Of a stretch of 64,000 nucleotides of DNA, positions 1-9,086 are shown piece by piece. The DNA is taken from assembly GCA_900544585.1 (NCBI GenBank), contig UQVX01000002.1:38956-102955 (forward strand), written 5' to 3'. The notes beneath the pieces were generated by a model. That model was not told the DNA's origin. It made no database searches and worked only from the letters and a program-made list of their open reading frames with translations. A program made the translations under genes and the position numbers. The stretch's first letter is position 1; each line of letters opens with the position of its first letter. The stretch is from an uncultured Mycoplasmataceae bacterium (GTDB lineage: Bacteria > Bacillota_I > Bacilli_A > Mycoplasmatales > Mycoplasmoidaceae).

Positions 1-28
1 CTCATCATAATGCATTCAAATAATTAAA

Positions 29-595
29 TTATTTTGCTCTACCAACATATTGACCATCACTAGTTCTTATCAAAACTGTTTCGCCAGTTTTGATAAACTG
101 AGGAACTAAAATTTCTCATCCTGTTACCAGTCATGCTTTCTTTGTAACATTTTGTACAGTATTACCTTGCACAGCTTCTTCAGCTTCTTGAATTTCAATT
201 GCTACTTGATCAGGTAAAGATGCACCTAAAATTTCATTACCATAACGCATAATAGTCACTTCAGTGCCATCAGTAATAAAATTCTTTTCTCATTCTAGTC
301 TTTCTTTAGGGATTTCAATTTGCTCAAATGTGTCATTATTCATAAACACAAAATTTGCACCATCATCATAACTAAACACCATTTTACTAGTATCAATTGG
401 GGCTTGCTCTAATTTTTCACCAGTTAAAACTTCAGTTGTAATTGAACCTGTTCTTAAATTTTTAACTTTGCACTTTACAATACCTTCACGCATTGCAGTT
501 TTATTAAAAGAATTTTCAATTACTTGATAAATATTACCTTTATATAAAAATGTGTGCCCTGGTCTTAATTCTTTTGCTTGAAAAATTGTTGCCAT
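29..595 (-). CDS. efp: Elongation factor P
   Basis: EF-P binds the ribosome next to the P-site tRNA and relieves stalling during difficult peptide-bond formation. The product is 188 residues, the usual EF-P length. It opens with an N-terminal KOW-like domain ([16 protein letters not shown]) and ends in the OB-fold signature [12 protein letters not shown] chose the ATG at 595 because an AAGGA ribosome site precedes it at good spacing; the in-frame ATG at 610 would place that site inside the gene. One UGA-Trp lies near residue 103. It is divergent from recU. Identity is secure from the sequence. Confidence 0.95.
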
Positions 596-674
596 TATTA
601 TTTCCTTCAAAATTAAATACCTTTTAATTTTAACTATTAATATTAGTTTAAAGTTAGAAAAAAAGATTTTTTTA

Positions 675-680
675 CATTAT
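675..680 (+). promoter_or_regulatory. Probable -10 box for recU, leaderless
   Basis: CATTAT ends 8 bases before the recU ATG and no Shine-Dalgarno motif lies between them. The transcript would start at or next to the start codon, giving a leaderless mRNA. This is inferred from spacing only. Confidence 0.4.
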
Positions 681-688
681 TTACTAGT

Positions 689-1189
689 ATGAAGATAACT
701 AAAAATAAAGGAATGTATTTAGAGTCAGTACTAAAGAATAGTATTGAGTATTATGAAATGCACAAAATTGCATTAATAAGAAAGCAAACTGTTCCAATTA
801 AAATTACCAAAGTAACACATAAAGAAGTGGTAGGAACACTTACTAATAAATGTGATGTGGATTATTATGGAATTTATGAAGGAAGGTTTGTAGCTATTGA
901 AGCAAAACAAACTAAAGAAATCTTTTTTGACAAAAGTAACATTTTAGAACATCAAATGCAATTTTTGAAACAAATTAAAGATTTTAAAGGCTTAGCTTAC
1001 TTAATTATTTATTTTCAAAGTAATCAACATTTTTATTTAATTGATTATGAAATTTTTGAAAAAAAGATTTTATCAAAGAAAAAATCTAATCGAATCAAGG
1101 AAACATGATTTCAAGATAATTGTCATTATCTTGATTTAATTTATCCTGGTCGATTAGATTTTATAAAATTCATCAAACACAAAAAATAA
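689..1189 (+). CDS. recU: Holliday junction resolvase RecU
   Basis: RecU cuts Holliday junctions after RuvAB branch migration, and ruvA/ruvB are also in this window. The product is 166 residues, slightly short for the family. The N-terminal NKGMYLE stretch matches the family NRGxxLE motif. The nuclease core is visible as CDVDYYG followed by AIEAKQT, the PD-(D/E)XK-type D...ExK arrangement. A UGA-Trp near residue 141 splits the frame in the standard code; the gene continues to a TAA. There is no clear ribosome site. The tail almost meets the convergent hup stop, with four bases between. Confidence 0.92.
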
Positions 1190-1193
1190 ATGT

Positions 1194-1505
1194 TTACAAT
1201 TTTACATTCTTATTAATGTGTTCTTTAACACCTTTACTAAAAGAGAATTTTGGGGCAATTTTAGCTGGAATAATTACTTTTTGACCTGAACTTGGATTGA
1301 TTCCAGTTCTTTCTTTTGTTTGTTTAATTTTAATCTTACCAATTGGTCCAACTGTAGTTTCTAAATTTTCTGTTAAATTTAATAATAAAACATTTTCATA
1401 CAAGGTGATAATGTTTTTAACAGTGGTTTTGTCAACGTCTGCTTTAATAGCTATTTTGCTAATAATTTCATTTCTTGTCATTGGTTTTTTTGTTGTATCA
1501 CTCAT
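1194..1505 (-). CDS. hup: HU-family DNA-binding protein
   Basis: This is a small histone-like protein that bends and compacts DNA as a dimer. The product is 103 residues, slightly longer than the usual 90 because of a short polar N-terminus. The helix region MTRNEIISKIAIKADVD and the beta-arm region ERTGINPSSGQKVIIPAK, with the conserved GxNPxTG-like turn, are both present. Its ATG overlaps the deoD stop by one base (TAATG), so it is translationally coupled as the last gene of a pgk-deoD-hup run. Confidence 0.93.
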   Translation of the reverse strand: MSDTTKKPMTRNEIISKIAIKADVDKTTVKNIITLYENVLLLNLTENLETTVGPIGKIKIKQTKERTGINPSSGQKVIIPAKIAPKFSFSKGVKEHINKNVKL

Positions 1506-2224
1506 TATTTTTGTCCTCTTAACTCATATGCACTATTTAATGCTAATAATACCATTTTTTTAAACGTTGTTTGTCTAGAATTTGCATCTAATGATTCACC
1601 AGTTACTAATGAATCACTACAAGTTAAAATTGTTGCTGCTTGCTTATTTAACAATTTTGCATTAGCAAACAATGCAAATGCTTCCATTTCTACACAAATT
1701 GCTTTCGTTTGATTTACTAACTCTTGAAGTGGGATATTGCGATAAAAAACATCAGAACTATGGCAGCGACCAAACTTTAAATTTATTCCTTCTTGTTTAG
1801 CCACATTTAAAATAGTTTCATTCACTTCTTTTGTTGGTTGCAAAACATGAGAATTTGTTTCAATATTTAAAAGATCAGCATATGTTGATTCACTATAGGC
1901 TTCGCTAACCAAAACAACATCATTAACAAGTAATTCATTAGAATAACTACCTGTTGAGCCAATTCGAATGATAGTGTCAACATCATAGAATTTGAACAAT
2001 TCATAACTATAAATCCCAATTGAAGGAATCCCCATTCCATGGGCCATAATGGATATAGTCATATTTTTGTATTGCCCAGTATAGCAATACATGCCTCTAA
2101 CTTGATTAACTAAGACTGGATTAGTTAGAAAATTTTCAGCAATCCATTTTGCTCTCAATGGGTCACCTGGCATTAAGACAATTTTAGCAATTTCACCATA
2201 TTTTGCACTATTGTGAGGTGTCAT
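1505..2224 (-). CDS. deoD: Purine-nucleoside phosphorylase DeoD
   Basis: DeoD splits purine nucleosides with phosphate into base and (deoxy)ribose-1-phosphate, feeding purine salvage. The product is 239 residues, typical for the hexameric low-molecular-weight class. Visible motifs are MPGDPLRAKWIAENF (phosphate/ribose site), RIGSTGSY, CVEMEAFALF (ribose-binding Met-Glu) and TCSDSL with the catalytic Asp. It starts 9 bases after the pgk stop and overlaps hup by one base, so it is probably co-transcribed with glycolytic pgk. Confidence 0.95.
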   Translation of the reverse strand: MTPHNSAKYGEIAKIVLMPGDPLRAKWIAENFLTNPVLVNQVRGMYCYTGQYKNMTISIMAHGMGIPSIGIYSYELFKFYDVDTIIRIGSTGSYSNELLVNDVVLVSEAYSESTYADLLNIETNSHVLQPTKEVNETILNVAKQEGINLKFGRCHSSDVFYRNIPLQELVNQTKAICVEMEAFALFANAKLLNKQAATILTCSDSLVTGESLDANSRQTTFKKMVLLALNSAYELRGQK

Positions 2225-2233
2225 AAACTTACC

Positions 2234-3484
2234 TTAAACAAAAAATCTTGTTTTAATTGAAGCAATTCCTTCTAATTCTGAGCCTTCAATTAATTTTAGT
2301 GATGCACCACCACCAGTTGAAATAAATGAGAATGATGATTCTTTTTTTAATTTTTCTGCAGCTGCTGCTGAGTCGCCTCCACCAATAACAGTGAAAGCAC
2401 CTGCTTTAGTACGCTTAGCAATTGCTTCACAAATTTCATTTGTGCCTTTAGCATAATTTTTGAATTCAGTTACACCCATTGGACCATTTCACAACACAGT
2501 GTTAGCATTAGCAATAACTTTTTTAAATTCAGCAATTGATTTTTCACCAATATCTAGACCCATGTATTTTCCTAAACCTTGTTCTTGAGTTTTATAAACT
2601 GGCTTAGTATCACTAAAACTTGGTGAACACATGAAATCACAAGAAATACAAATTTTATCTTTGTAGTTCATCATTAATTCTTTAGCAGTTGGAATCATTG
2701 ATTTTTCGATCATTGATTTTCCAACATCAAAACCTTGAGCTGCAACAAATGTATATGCCATTCCACCTGAAATGATAACTTTATCAGCTTTTTGAATAAC
2801 TGCGTTAACTGCTTTTAATTTATCACTAATCTTTGCACCACCAAAAATGACAACAAATGGTTTTTGTGCAGTTTTAACAACTGATGACAATGTTTTCAGT
2901 TCTTCTTTCATTAAAAAACCAATGGCATTTTTTCTGTTATATTTGCCAATTCCATATGTTGATGCATGTTTTCTATGCGCAGCACCAAAAGCATCATTCA
3001 CAAAAACATCACATAGATTTGCTCAATATTTTGCAAGTTGTACATCACAACCTGATTCCAAATTAATTAGCTCACCACTACTTGGGTCAACATCATTAAA
3101 ACGAGTGTTTTCTAAAACAATGATGTCTTTGGGTTGCATTGTTTTAATTTGTTCTTCAACTTTCATTCCTTTATTTTCAGCAATAAAAGTGAATTTATGT
3201 GGATTAAATTGTTTAACTTTTTCGCCTAATGCTTTAGCAACAATCCGAAGACTAAATTTACCTGATTTTAAATCATCTTTAGTTTTAGGACGACCAAAGT
3301 GTGAAAGAATAACAATTTTTGCATCTTGTTCTAATAAGTATTGAATTGTTGGTAATGTTGCATTAATTCTTTTAAATGAAGTAATTTTTGTTTTGTCTAC
3401 TGGGACATTTAAATCTAAACGTAAAAAAACAACTTTATTTCTTACTTTTAACTTGTCAACTGTCATCAATTTATGATAGTTCAT
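2234..3484 (-). CDS. pgk: Phosphoglycerate kinase
   Basis: Pgk transfers phosphate from 1,3-bisphosphoglycerate to ADP, an ATP-yielding step of glycolysis. The product is 416 residues with two UGA-Trp codons (near 3023 and 2480). The N-domain substrate motifs [10 protein letters not shown] and SHFGRPK, and the C-domain nucleotide motifs [12 protein letters not shown] and STGGGASL, are in order. The ATG at 3484 has AAGGA upstream and a TATAAT box 41 bases further. It heads the pgk-deoD-hup run, away from the other glycolytic genes at 40-47 kb. Confidence 0.97.
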
Positions 3485-3524
3485 GTTTAATTTCCTTAAA
3501 TTTTAGATATTTCAACAAAAAATA

Positions 3525-3530
3525 ATTATA
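3525..3530 (-). promoter_or_regulatory. -10 box upstream of pgk
   Basis: A perfect TATAAT on the minus strand lies about 40 bases before the pgk ATG, with an AAGGA ribosome site between. No convincing -35 was seen, as is common in mollicutes. Confidence 0.55.
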
Positions 3531-3558
3531 TTAAAAACTTTTTTTAAATTGATAATCT

Positions 3559-4362
3559 TTACACCAATTTTCCATCATTATGACTTAATACTCTTAAGTC
3601 TTCATCTTGGATCTGATTGTCCAAATTTTTAAATCACAAATCAAATCCTTTTCCATTTAACAAACTAATAAAAAAATTATTATATGCAGCCTCAGTTTTA
3701 GGATTGTCGTAAATTTGTTGTTTTAAAAAATGTTTCATACTATCTCGTTGTGTAAAACCTTCCATTGGGCAACCACAAGGAACGACTGGAATATTCATTT
3801 TGTTTGTAGATTTTTTAATATCTTTTTCTCGAGCTAATATTAATGGTCTAATAAAAGTAATATTAGATCTATCTAAATATATAATAGGTTTGAAGGTAGC
3901 AATGCGACCTTCATTAATCATGTTCATAAATAATGTTTCAATTGCATCATCAGCATGATGTCCCATTGCTACTTTATTACAATTGTATTTTTTTGCACAT
4001 TCAATTAAAATTGCTTTTTTCATTTTAGAGCATAATGAACATTGAATTTTATCTTTTTTCATGTTTGCTTTTAATATTTCACCCATTTTAGTTGGTTCAA
4101 TAATAAATTGCACACCTTGTTTATTTCAAAATTCAATAATAGGCTCATAATCAATGGCACAAAGATTCATTTTTAAATGAATGCCTATTATCTCTATGTT
4201 TCATCCCAAATCTTCTTGTAATCTTTTTCTATATAAAGACAAAGCATACAACAAAGCCATTGAATCTTTTCCACCGCTAACGCCAACTGCAATTTTGTCA
4301 TTGTTAGCAATCATTTTAAAGATTTTATTGGCTTGAATAATATTTCCCAAGATTGTTCGCAT
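3559..4362 (-). CDS. TtcA-like PP-loop tRNA-thiolation ATPase
   Basis: This belongs to the PP-loop ATPase family that adenylates tRNA bases before thiolation. The product is 267 residues. The PP-loop SGGKDS is at residues 29-34, followed by CSLCSK (a CxxC) and a later CGCP, the cysteine layout of TtcA-type enzymes that hold an iron-sulfur cluster. GHHADDAIETLFMN is the second family block. TtcA makes 2-thiocytidine at tRNA position 32 in other bacteria; assigning that base here is inference, and TilS is excluded by the cysteines. The gene starts 8 bases after the DUF368 stop, so the two are likely one transcript. Confidence 0.8.
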
Positions 4363-4370
4363 AACTTAAA

Positions 4371-5660
4371 TTATTCAGTTCACATTCAACTTAAACTTAA
4401 AGAATGTTTATGACCATACCATCACATTCCTAAAGCACCACCAACTGTAATTACAAACAATGCAGCAATGCAAATAGCTAACAATATAGAGTTATTTTGC
4501 ATAGCATCATAATCATATGATGATAAAGCAATAAAAATACTAATAAAGAGTGAGCATGCAGCTGCAAAGCTAATATTTTTAAACAAATTATCACGTTTGT
4601 TAATTAAATATCTTGCAATAAAACAAGAAGCAATAAATCCACAAATTAAACCAATAAAACTAATAACAATGGTTGTCCATGCTCAGTTACTACTAATTGC
4701 AATGCTAGGATCAGGACTATATCCTGCAAATGCATAACGTGTAGCTGTATTCAAATATGAATTTGCACCAACAATTGATAACATATAGCTACCACTTAGT
4801 CCTGGAATAAACATTGTTAATCCACATAAGAAACCACCTGCTAAAATTTGTAAAGCATAAGATGTTTCAATTGTTGCATCAGGACCAATGTTATTAGTAA
4901 TATTTACATTATTTATACCCACAATATCAACATATTGTGAATAATTAATATGACCTAATGGATAACCTTGGTTTCAAGCAAACCTAGGAATAAATGCTAA
5001 ACCAATAAGTAATAGTGCAATAAAAACGACAATGATTAAACTTCATAGTTTACTTTGGTCATCTTTAAAACTGTTTTTGTTAATTAAATTATTTGGACGA
5101 TATTTTGGCAAAAAGAGTAGTAAACCAATTCCCACAATATTAATACCAATAAAACAAAAAATTAGAATTAATTCGTATCCTGCATTAAATAAAGCTGCAT
5201 CAATTGCATACAAAACAATGCATACAACTAAAAATGTTATTAACACAGGTAGTAGCCACAATAATTTTCAACAAAAATCCAAAAAACTTTTGGGGGCGAA
5301 TAAATCACAACAACGATTAACAATATTTTCAAATGATGAATGGTGACAAGCATATAAGCTTGTTGATGAGCCATATACAATTGAATTACTACCTAATAGG
5401 CTTCCACCAATACAACGTTGAAGAATTTGCTTATAATCTTTTGCTTCTTTAATTACATCTTGATCAACAACTTGGTTTTGTCATTTTTGTTTAAAACTCA
5501 ATTTCTTTGATTGATTATCATCATGACTTTTGTCACTAAGATTTAAATCAACATCTTTTCTTTTATCTGGATTTAATTTTTGTTTTAAATCAGATTGAAC
5601 TTGAGATGCAAAAAGTGATTGACCTTGGCTAGAATTCTTATTCTTTACTTTTTTAGACAT
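4371..5660 (-). CDS. DUF368-type polytopic membrane protein
   Basis: The product is 429 residues. A polar, Lys/Gln/Asp-rich cytoplasmic N-terminus of about 90 residues is followed by many hydrophobic segments. The block GGFLCGLTMFIPGLSGSYML resembles the PGxSGG signature of DUF368 membrane proteins, proposed in other bacteria to move undecaprenyl-phosphate or other polyprenyl lipids; that function is not shown for mollicutes, which have no cell wall. ATG 5660 has AAGG at 6 bases; the codon before it is TTG and is a worse start. The gene runs into the TtcA-like gene. Confidence 0.7.
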
Positions 5661-5703
5661 CAAAAACCTTTATTAAAATATATTAATATCTTTTAGTAAT
5701 AAT

Positions 5704-5709
5704 TATATT
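5704..5709 (+). promoter_or_regulatory. Probable -10 box of tlyA, leaderless
   Basis: TATATT ends 9 bases before the tlyA ATG and no ribosome site lies between, which suggests a leaderless transcript. Evidence is spacing only. Confidence 0.4.
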
Positions 5710-5718
5710 TAAATAACC

Positions 5719-6459
5719 ATGCAAAGCAAACAAAGAATTGATTTATATTTATTAGAAAATAATTACTGTCAAACAAGAAGTCAAGCCCAACAAATGATTG
5801 ATTTTGGATTAGTAAAAATAAATCAACAAGTTGTTAATAAAAGTAATTATTTAATAAAAACTACTGATAGTTTAGAGGTTAAACCATTAAAGTATGTTTC
5901 ACGTGCGGGAATAAAATTGGCTGCTGCATTAAATGAATTTAAGGTTGATGTGAATGATAAAGTTATTTTAGACATTGGAGCATCAACAGGGGGATTTACA
6001 GATTGTTGTTTACAAGCAGGAGCAAAACTTGTATATGCATTAGATGTTGGAACTAACCAACTTGCTGAAAAATTAAAATTTAATCCTAAAGTAATAAATT
6101 TAGAACAAGTAAATTTGAAAGATTTACCTAATATTAAATTCAATGACATAATTAACATCATTGTTTGTGATGTCAGTTTTATAAGTTTAAAACATGTCTT
6201 TGCAAACTTAAAAAATTTACAAAATGATGAGTTGATTATGGTGTTTTTAATTAAGCCGCAATTTGAATTAGACCAAAAAATTATTAATCAAACCAAAGGA
6301 ATAATTAAAAATCCCAAACACCACCAATTAGCAATTGACAAAGTTAAAGAATATGCAATTCAAAATAATTTTGAACTAAAGCAAATTATCAATTCACCAA
6401 TTTTGGGCAAAAAAGGTGAAAACCAAGAGTTTATAGGATATTTTCAATGCAAAAAATAA
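5719..6459 (+). CDS. tlyA: TlyA-family rRNA ribose methyltransferase
   Basis: TlyA proteins methylate ribose 2'-OH of cytidines in 16S/23S rRNA using SAM. The product is 246 residues, as usual. An N-terminal S4 RNA-binding domain (about 1-60) is followed by SRAGIKLAAAL and an FtsJ-like Rossmann fold with the SAM loop LDIGASTGGFTDC and the DVSFISLKH motif. It has no UGA codon in frame. dinB begins inside its last 13 bases, so the two are translationally coupled. Confidence 0.9.
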   Translation: MQSKQRIDLYLLENNYCQTRSQAQQMIDFGLVKINQQVVNKSNYLIKTTDSLEVKPLKYVSRAGIKLAAALNEFKVDVNDKVILDIGASTGGFTDCCLQAGAKLVYALDVGTNQLAEKLKFNPKVINLEQVNLKDLPNIKFNDIINIIVCDVSFISLKHVFANLKNLQNDELIMVFLIKPQFELDQKIINQTKGIIKNPKHHQLAIDKVKEYAIQNNFELKQIINSPILGKKGENQEFIGYFQCKK

Positions 6460-7487
6460 TTTTTCATATTGATGTCAATGCCTTTTTTACATCAGTAGAA
6501 GAAATATATAATCCTGTGCTTAAAACTAAACCAATTGGGATTTGCAATAATAATTCGAAAGCTGTTTTGTGTACATGTAATTATGTAGCACGTCAGTATG
6601 GGGTCACTGCGGCTATGAATGCATCAAAGGCAAAAAAATTATGTCCACAGATTATTTTTATTAAGCCTAAAATGCATTTATATGAAAAGATATCACAACA
6701 TTTTATGGATTTAATTAGAACGAAATATACAACTGAAGTTGAAATTGCTTCAATTGATGAATGTTATGTTGATGTCAGTGAAATTATAGATAAATATCAC
6801 AATAATCCCATAATTTTGGCAACCCAAATGCAAAATTTACTTCTAAATAAATTAAATTTACCAGTTTCTATTGGAATTTCTAATAGTAAATATTTTGCCA
6901 AGATTGCAAGTGATTTTAAAAAACCATTAGGTATTTATACACTGTATAAATCAGAAATTAAAGAAAAATTCTGAAATTTACCAATTGAAAATTTTTACGG
7001 AATTGGTAACAAAAAAATTCATGTTTTGCACGAATTAGGAATTCACACAATTTTAGAATTCAAGAATTATGTTGATCAAGACAAATTAAAACTGGTCTTT
7101 CATAATCAATATTTTAAAATTATGGACATTATTAATGGGAACATTAATGATGATATAGTTATTAGTAAACAAGCTATAAAAACGCTTTCAAAAGCTAACA
7201 CCTTTTTGAAAGCAGAAGTTGATTTGGAAAGAATTTTTTATGAACTAGAAAAAGTTGTTAAAAAATTAACAATAGAGTTGGAAAAAAATTTTCTCCTTGG
7301 TAAGTGTTTAACTTTAATGATCAAAACTAATAATCAAAAAACCATTTCTAAATCTAAAACATTCACTAATAATATTGATCATAAAAATTTGTTTAATTTA
7401 GCAAAGAATTTATTCATTGAAATTTGAGATGAACAAGTTGAAATTAAATACTTATCACTAGGAATTAGCAAGTTACAACATGCTTAG
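6447..7487 (+). CDS. dinB: Y-family DNA polymerase (DinB/Pol IV type)
   Basis: This is a translesion polymerase that copies past damaged template bases. The product is 346 residues, close to Pol IV length, with two UGA-Trp codons. Palm motifs are HIDVNAFFTSVEE (first catalytic Asp) and SIDECYVDV (Asp-Glu pair), followed by GISNSKYFAKIASD and the little-finger domain. The C-terminal beta-clamp peptide is not obvious. It overlaps tlyA at the start and the convergent ruvB stop by 15 bases at the end. Confidence 0.92.
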
Positions 7488-8399
7488 ATAATTATTGCCT
7501 TCATTGGTAAGAATCCGCCCATTAGTTTTTTTAATAATTAAACCAATTCTTAATAAATATGGTTCAACAACATTTTCAATTGTTTTGATATCTAAAAATA
7601 ATTGTTGAGAAATAGATTTAATTCCAATTGCTTGATGTGATGTTTTATTTAATATTTTTAAATATGAAACGTCAACATCTGTTAATCCTTTTGGATAAAT
7701 GCCAATAGCTACAAAAATTTCGTTTGATCTATGTTGGGGATTAATTAATTTGTAATCATAATAACGATTAACTAAATTAATTGCTATTCTTGGTGTTCCT
7801 TTGCTATAACTGGCAATTTGTTTAATTTCATTTTTATCTAAATGTAAATTATTCTTATAGCATAACAAACTAATAATTTCTTCAATTTCATTTTCATCAT
7901 ATAGATCAATAAAAAACTTTATGCCAAATCGGTCAATAAAAGGACTTGGTAATTGACCAATGTTGGTAGTTGCACATATCATTGTAAATTTGGGCACTTT
8001 TAAACGTGAGTATTGACTATTAAATTCTTTACCAATTTTTACATCAATAACAAAATCTTCTAAAATTGAGTAAAACATTTCTAAACACTTTAAATTAATT
8101 TTATGTGCTTCATCAATAAAAATAATGTCACCTTCACTTAACATTGAAATTAGATCTAAAACATCGCTTACTAGTTGAATACTTGGACCTTGTACATGGT
8201 GAATATGACTATTTAATTCATTAGCAACAATGCTGGCTAATGTTGTTTTCCCAACTCCAGCACTACCATACATTAAGATATGATCTAATTGTTTATTTTG
8301 TTGTTGAGCAGATCGGATATAAACACTCAATGATTCTTTGATGTTTAGCTTACCAATAAATTCAGTTAATAATTTGGGTCTAACTATTAATTCTTGCAT
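7473..8399 (-). CDS. ruvB: Holliday junction helicase motor RuvB
   Basis: RuvB is the AAA+ ATPase that drives branch migration with RuvA. The product is 308 residues. Walker A is GSAGVGKTTLA, Walker B is IIFIDEAHK, sensor 1 is CATTN, and the arginine-finger region PSPFIDRFG follows; a C-terminal winged helix binds DNA. ATG 8399 has a GAGGA site 8 bases upstream, preferred over the in-frame TTG at 8414. It overlaps ruvA by 20 bases. Confidence 0.95.
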   Translation of the reverse strand: MQELIVRPKLLTEFIGKLNIKESLSVYIRSAQQQNKQLDHILMYGSAGVGKTTLASIVANELNSHIHHVQGPSIQLVSDVLDLISMLSEGDIIFIDEAHKINLKCLEMFYSILEDFVIDVKIGKEFNSQYSRLKVPKFTMICATTNIGQLPSPFIDRFGIKFFIDLYDENEIEEIISLLCYKNNLHLDKNEIKQIASYSKGTPRIAINLVNRYYDYKLINPQHRSNEIFVAIGIYPKGLTDVDVSYLKILNKTSHQAIGIKSISQQLFLDIKTIENVVEPYLLRIGLIIKKTNGRILTNEGNNYLSML

Positions 8400-8970
8400 T
8401 TTTAATATCCTCAATTAATAAACAAAAAATATCAGAAAATTTATTTTTTAAGATTTCATCCTTGCGCCCCCAAACTACTTTGGTACTAATTTGCTTGCTA
8501 TATCCTAATTGTTGTAAATTATTGATAGCTGCATTAATTCTTTTTATTTCATCATTGTTATAATTTTGCAAATCTTTTTTGCGGTAAAAATCAATAATAG
8601 CATTTGTAATGCTATTAGATAACCCATATTTTTGACTAATTTCATATGAATTATTTTCTTGCACCAAGGATAGCAGTTCTTGATAACCATTTTTAATAAT
8701 TTTTAATGCGGTTTTTATTCCAATGCCATCAATATTAATAAGGTCATAAAAACCTATTGCATTATCTAAATTACTGAAACCAAAATTAATTCGGGTTTCT
8801 ATACTTTTATCCCCCATTGCAATATAAATAAAGATGTATAACTTATATTCTTGATTAAGTTCATATTTATTTATTTCATCAACATAAATTTCTTTTAAAT
8901 GGTGTTCATTCTCCAAAAAAATACTATTAGCATGCTTATATGCTACTTTACCTTTAAAACTATCAAACAT
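8380..8970 (-). CDS. ruvA: Holliday junction protein RuvA
   Basis: RuvA forms the tetramer that clamps the four-way junction and loads RuvB. The product is 196 residues. The N-terminal OB-fold begins MFDSFKGKVAYK, a helix-hairpin-helix DNA region (LINIDGIGIKTALKII) lies near 80-105, and the C-terminal RuvB-contact domain has a conserved-looking QLGYSKQ start. ATG 8970 has GAGG 9 bases upstream; the earlier ATG at 8985 contains that site. The pair ruvA-ruvB is transcribed after the strong terminator at 9027-9060. Confidence 0.93.
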   Translation of the reverse strand: MFDSFKGKVAYKHANSIFLENEHHLKEIYVDEINKYELNQEYKLYIFIYIAMGDKSIETRINFGFSNLDNAIGFYDLINIDGIGIKTALKIIKNGYQELLSLVQENNSYEISQKYGLSNSITNAIIDFYRKKDLQNYNNDEIKRINAAINNLQQLGYSKQISTKVVWGRKDEILKNKFSDIFCLLIEDIKNARINS

Positions 8971-9026
8971 ATTTATTAACCTCATTAATAAATAAGTTAT
9001 GAAACTAATAAATTACTTATTCAAGT

Positions 9027-9060
9027 AAAAAAAGATAACCTTTACAGATTATCTTTTTTT
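9027..9060 (-). terminator. Rho-independent terminator after the Ig-repeat gene
   Basis: A 12-base stem (A-rich arm with GATAA, 10-base loop, TTATC arm) has T-runs on both strands. It lies 26 bases after the stop of the Ig-repeat gene and separates it from ruvA. Confidence 0.8.
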
Positions 9061-9086
9061 GTAACTATATTAATTACTTAATCTAA

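Noticed and set aside
596..610. Earlier efp start at 610
   Set aside because: It would put the AAGGA ribosome site inside the gene and add residues not seen in EF-P.
8385..8414. Longer ruvB start (TTG at 8414)
   Set aside because: ATG 8399 has a well-spaced GAGGA site and gives the family-like N-terminus.
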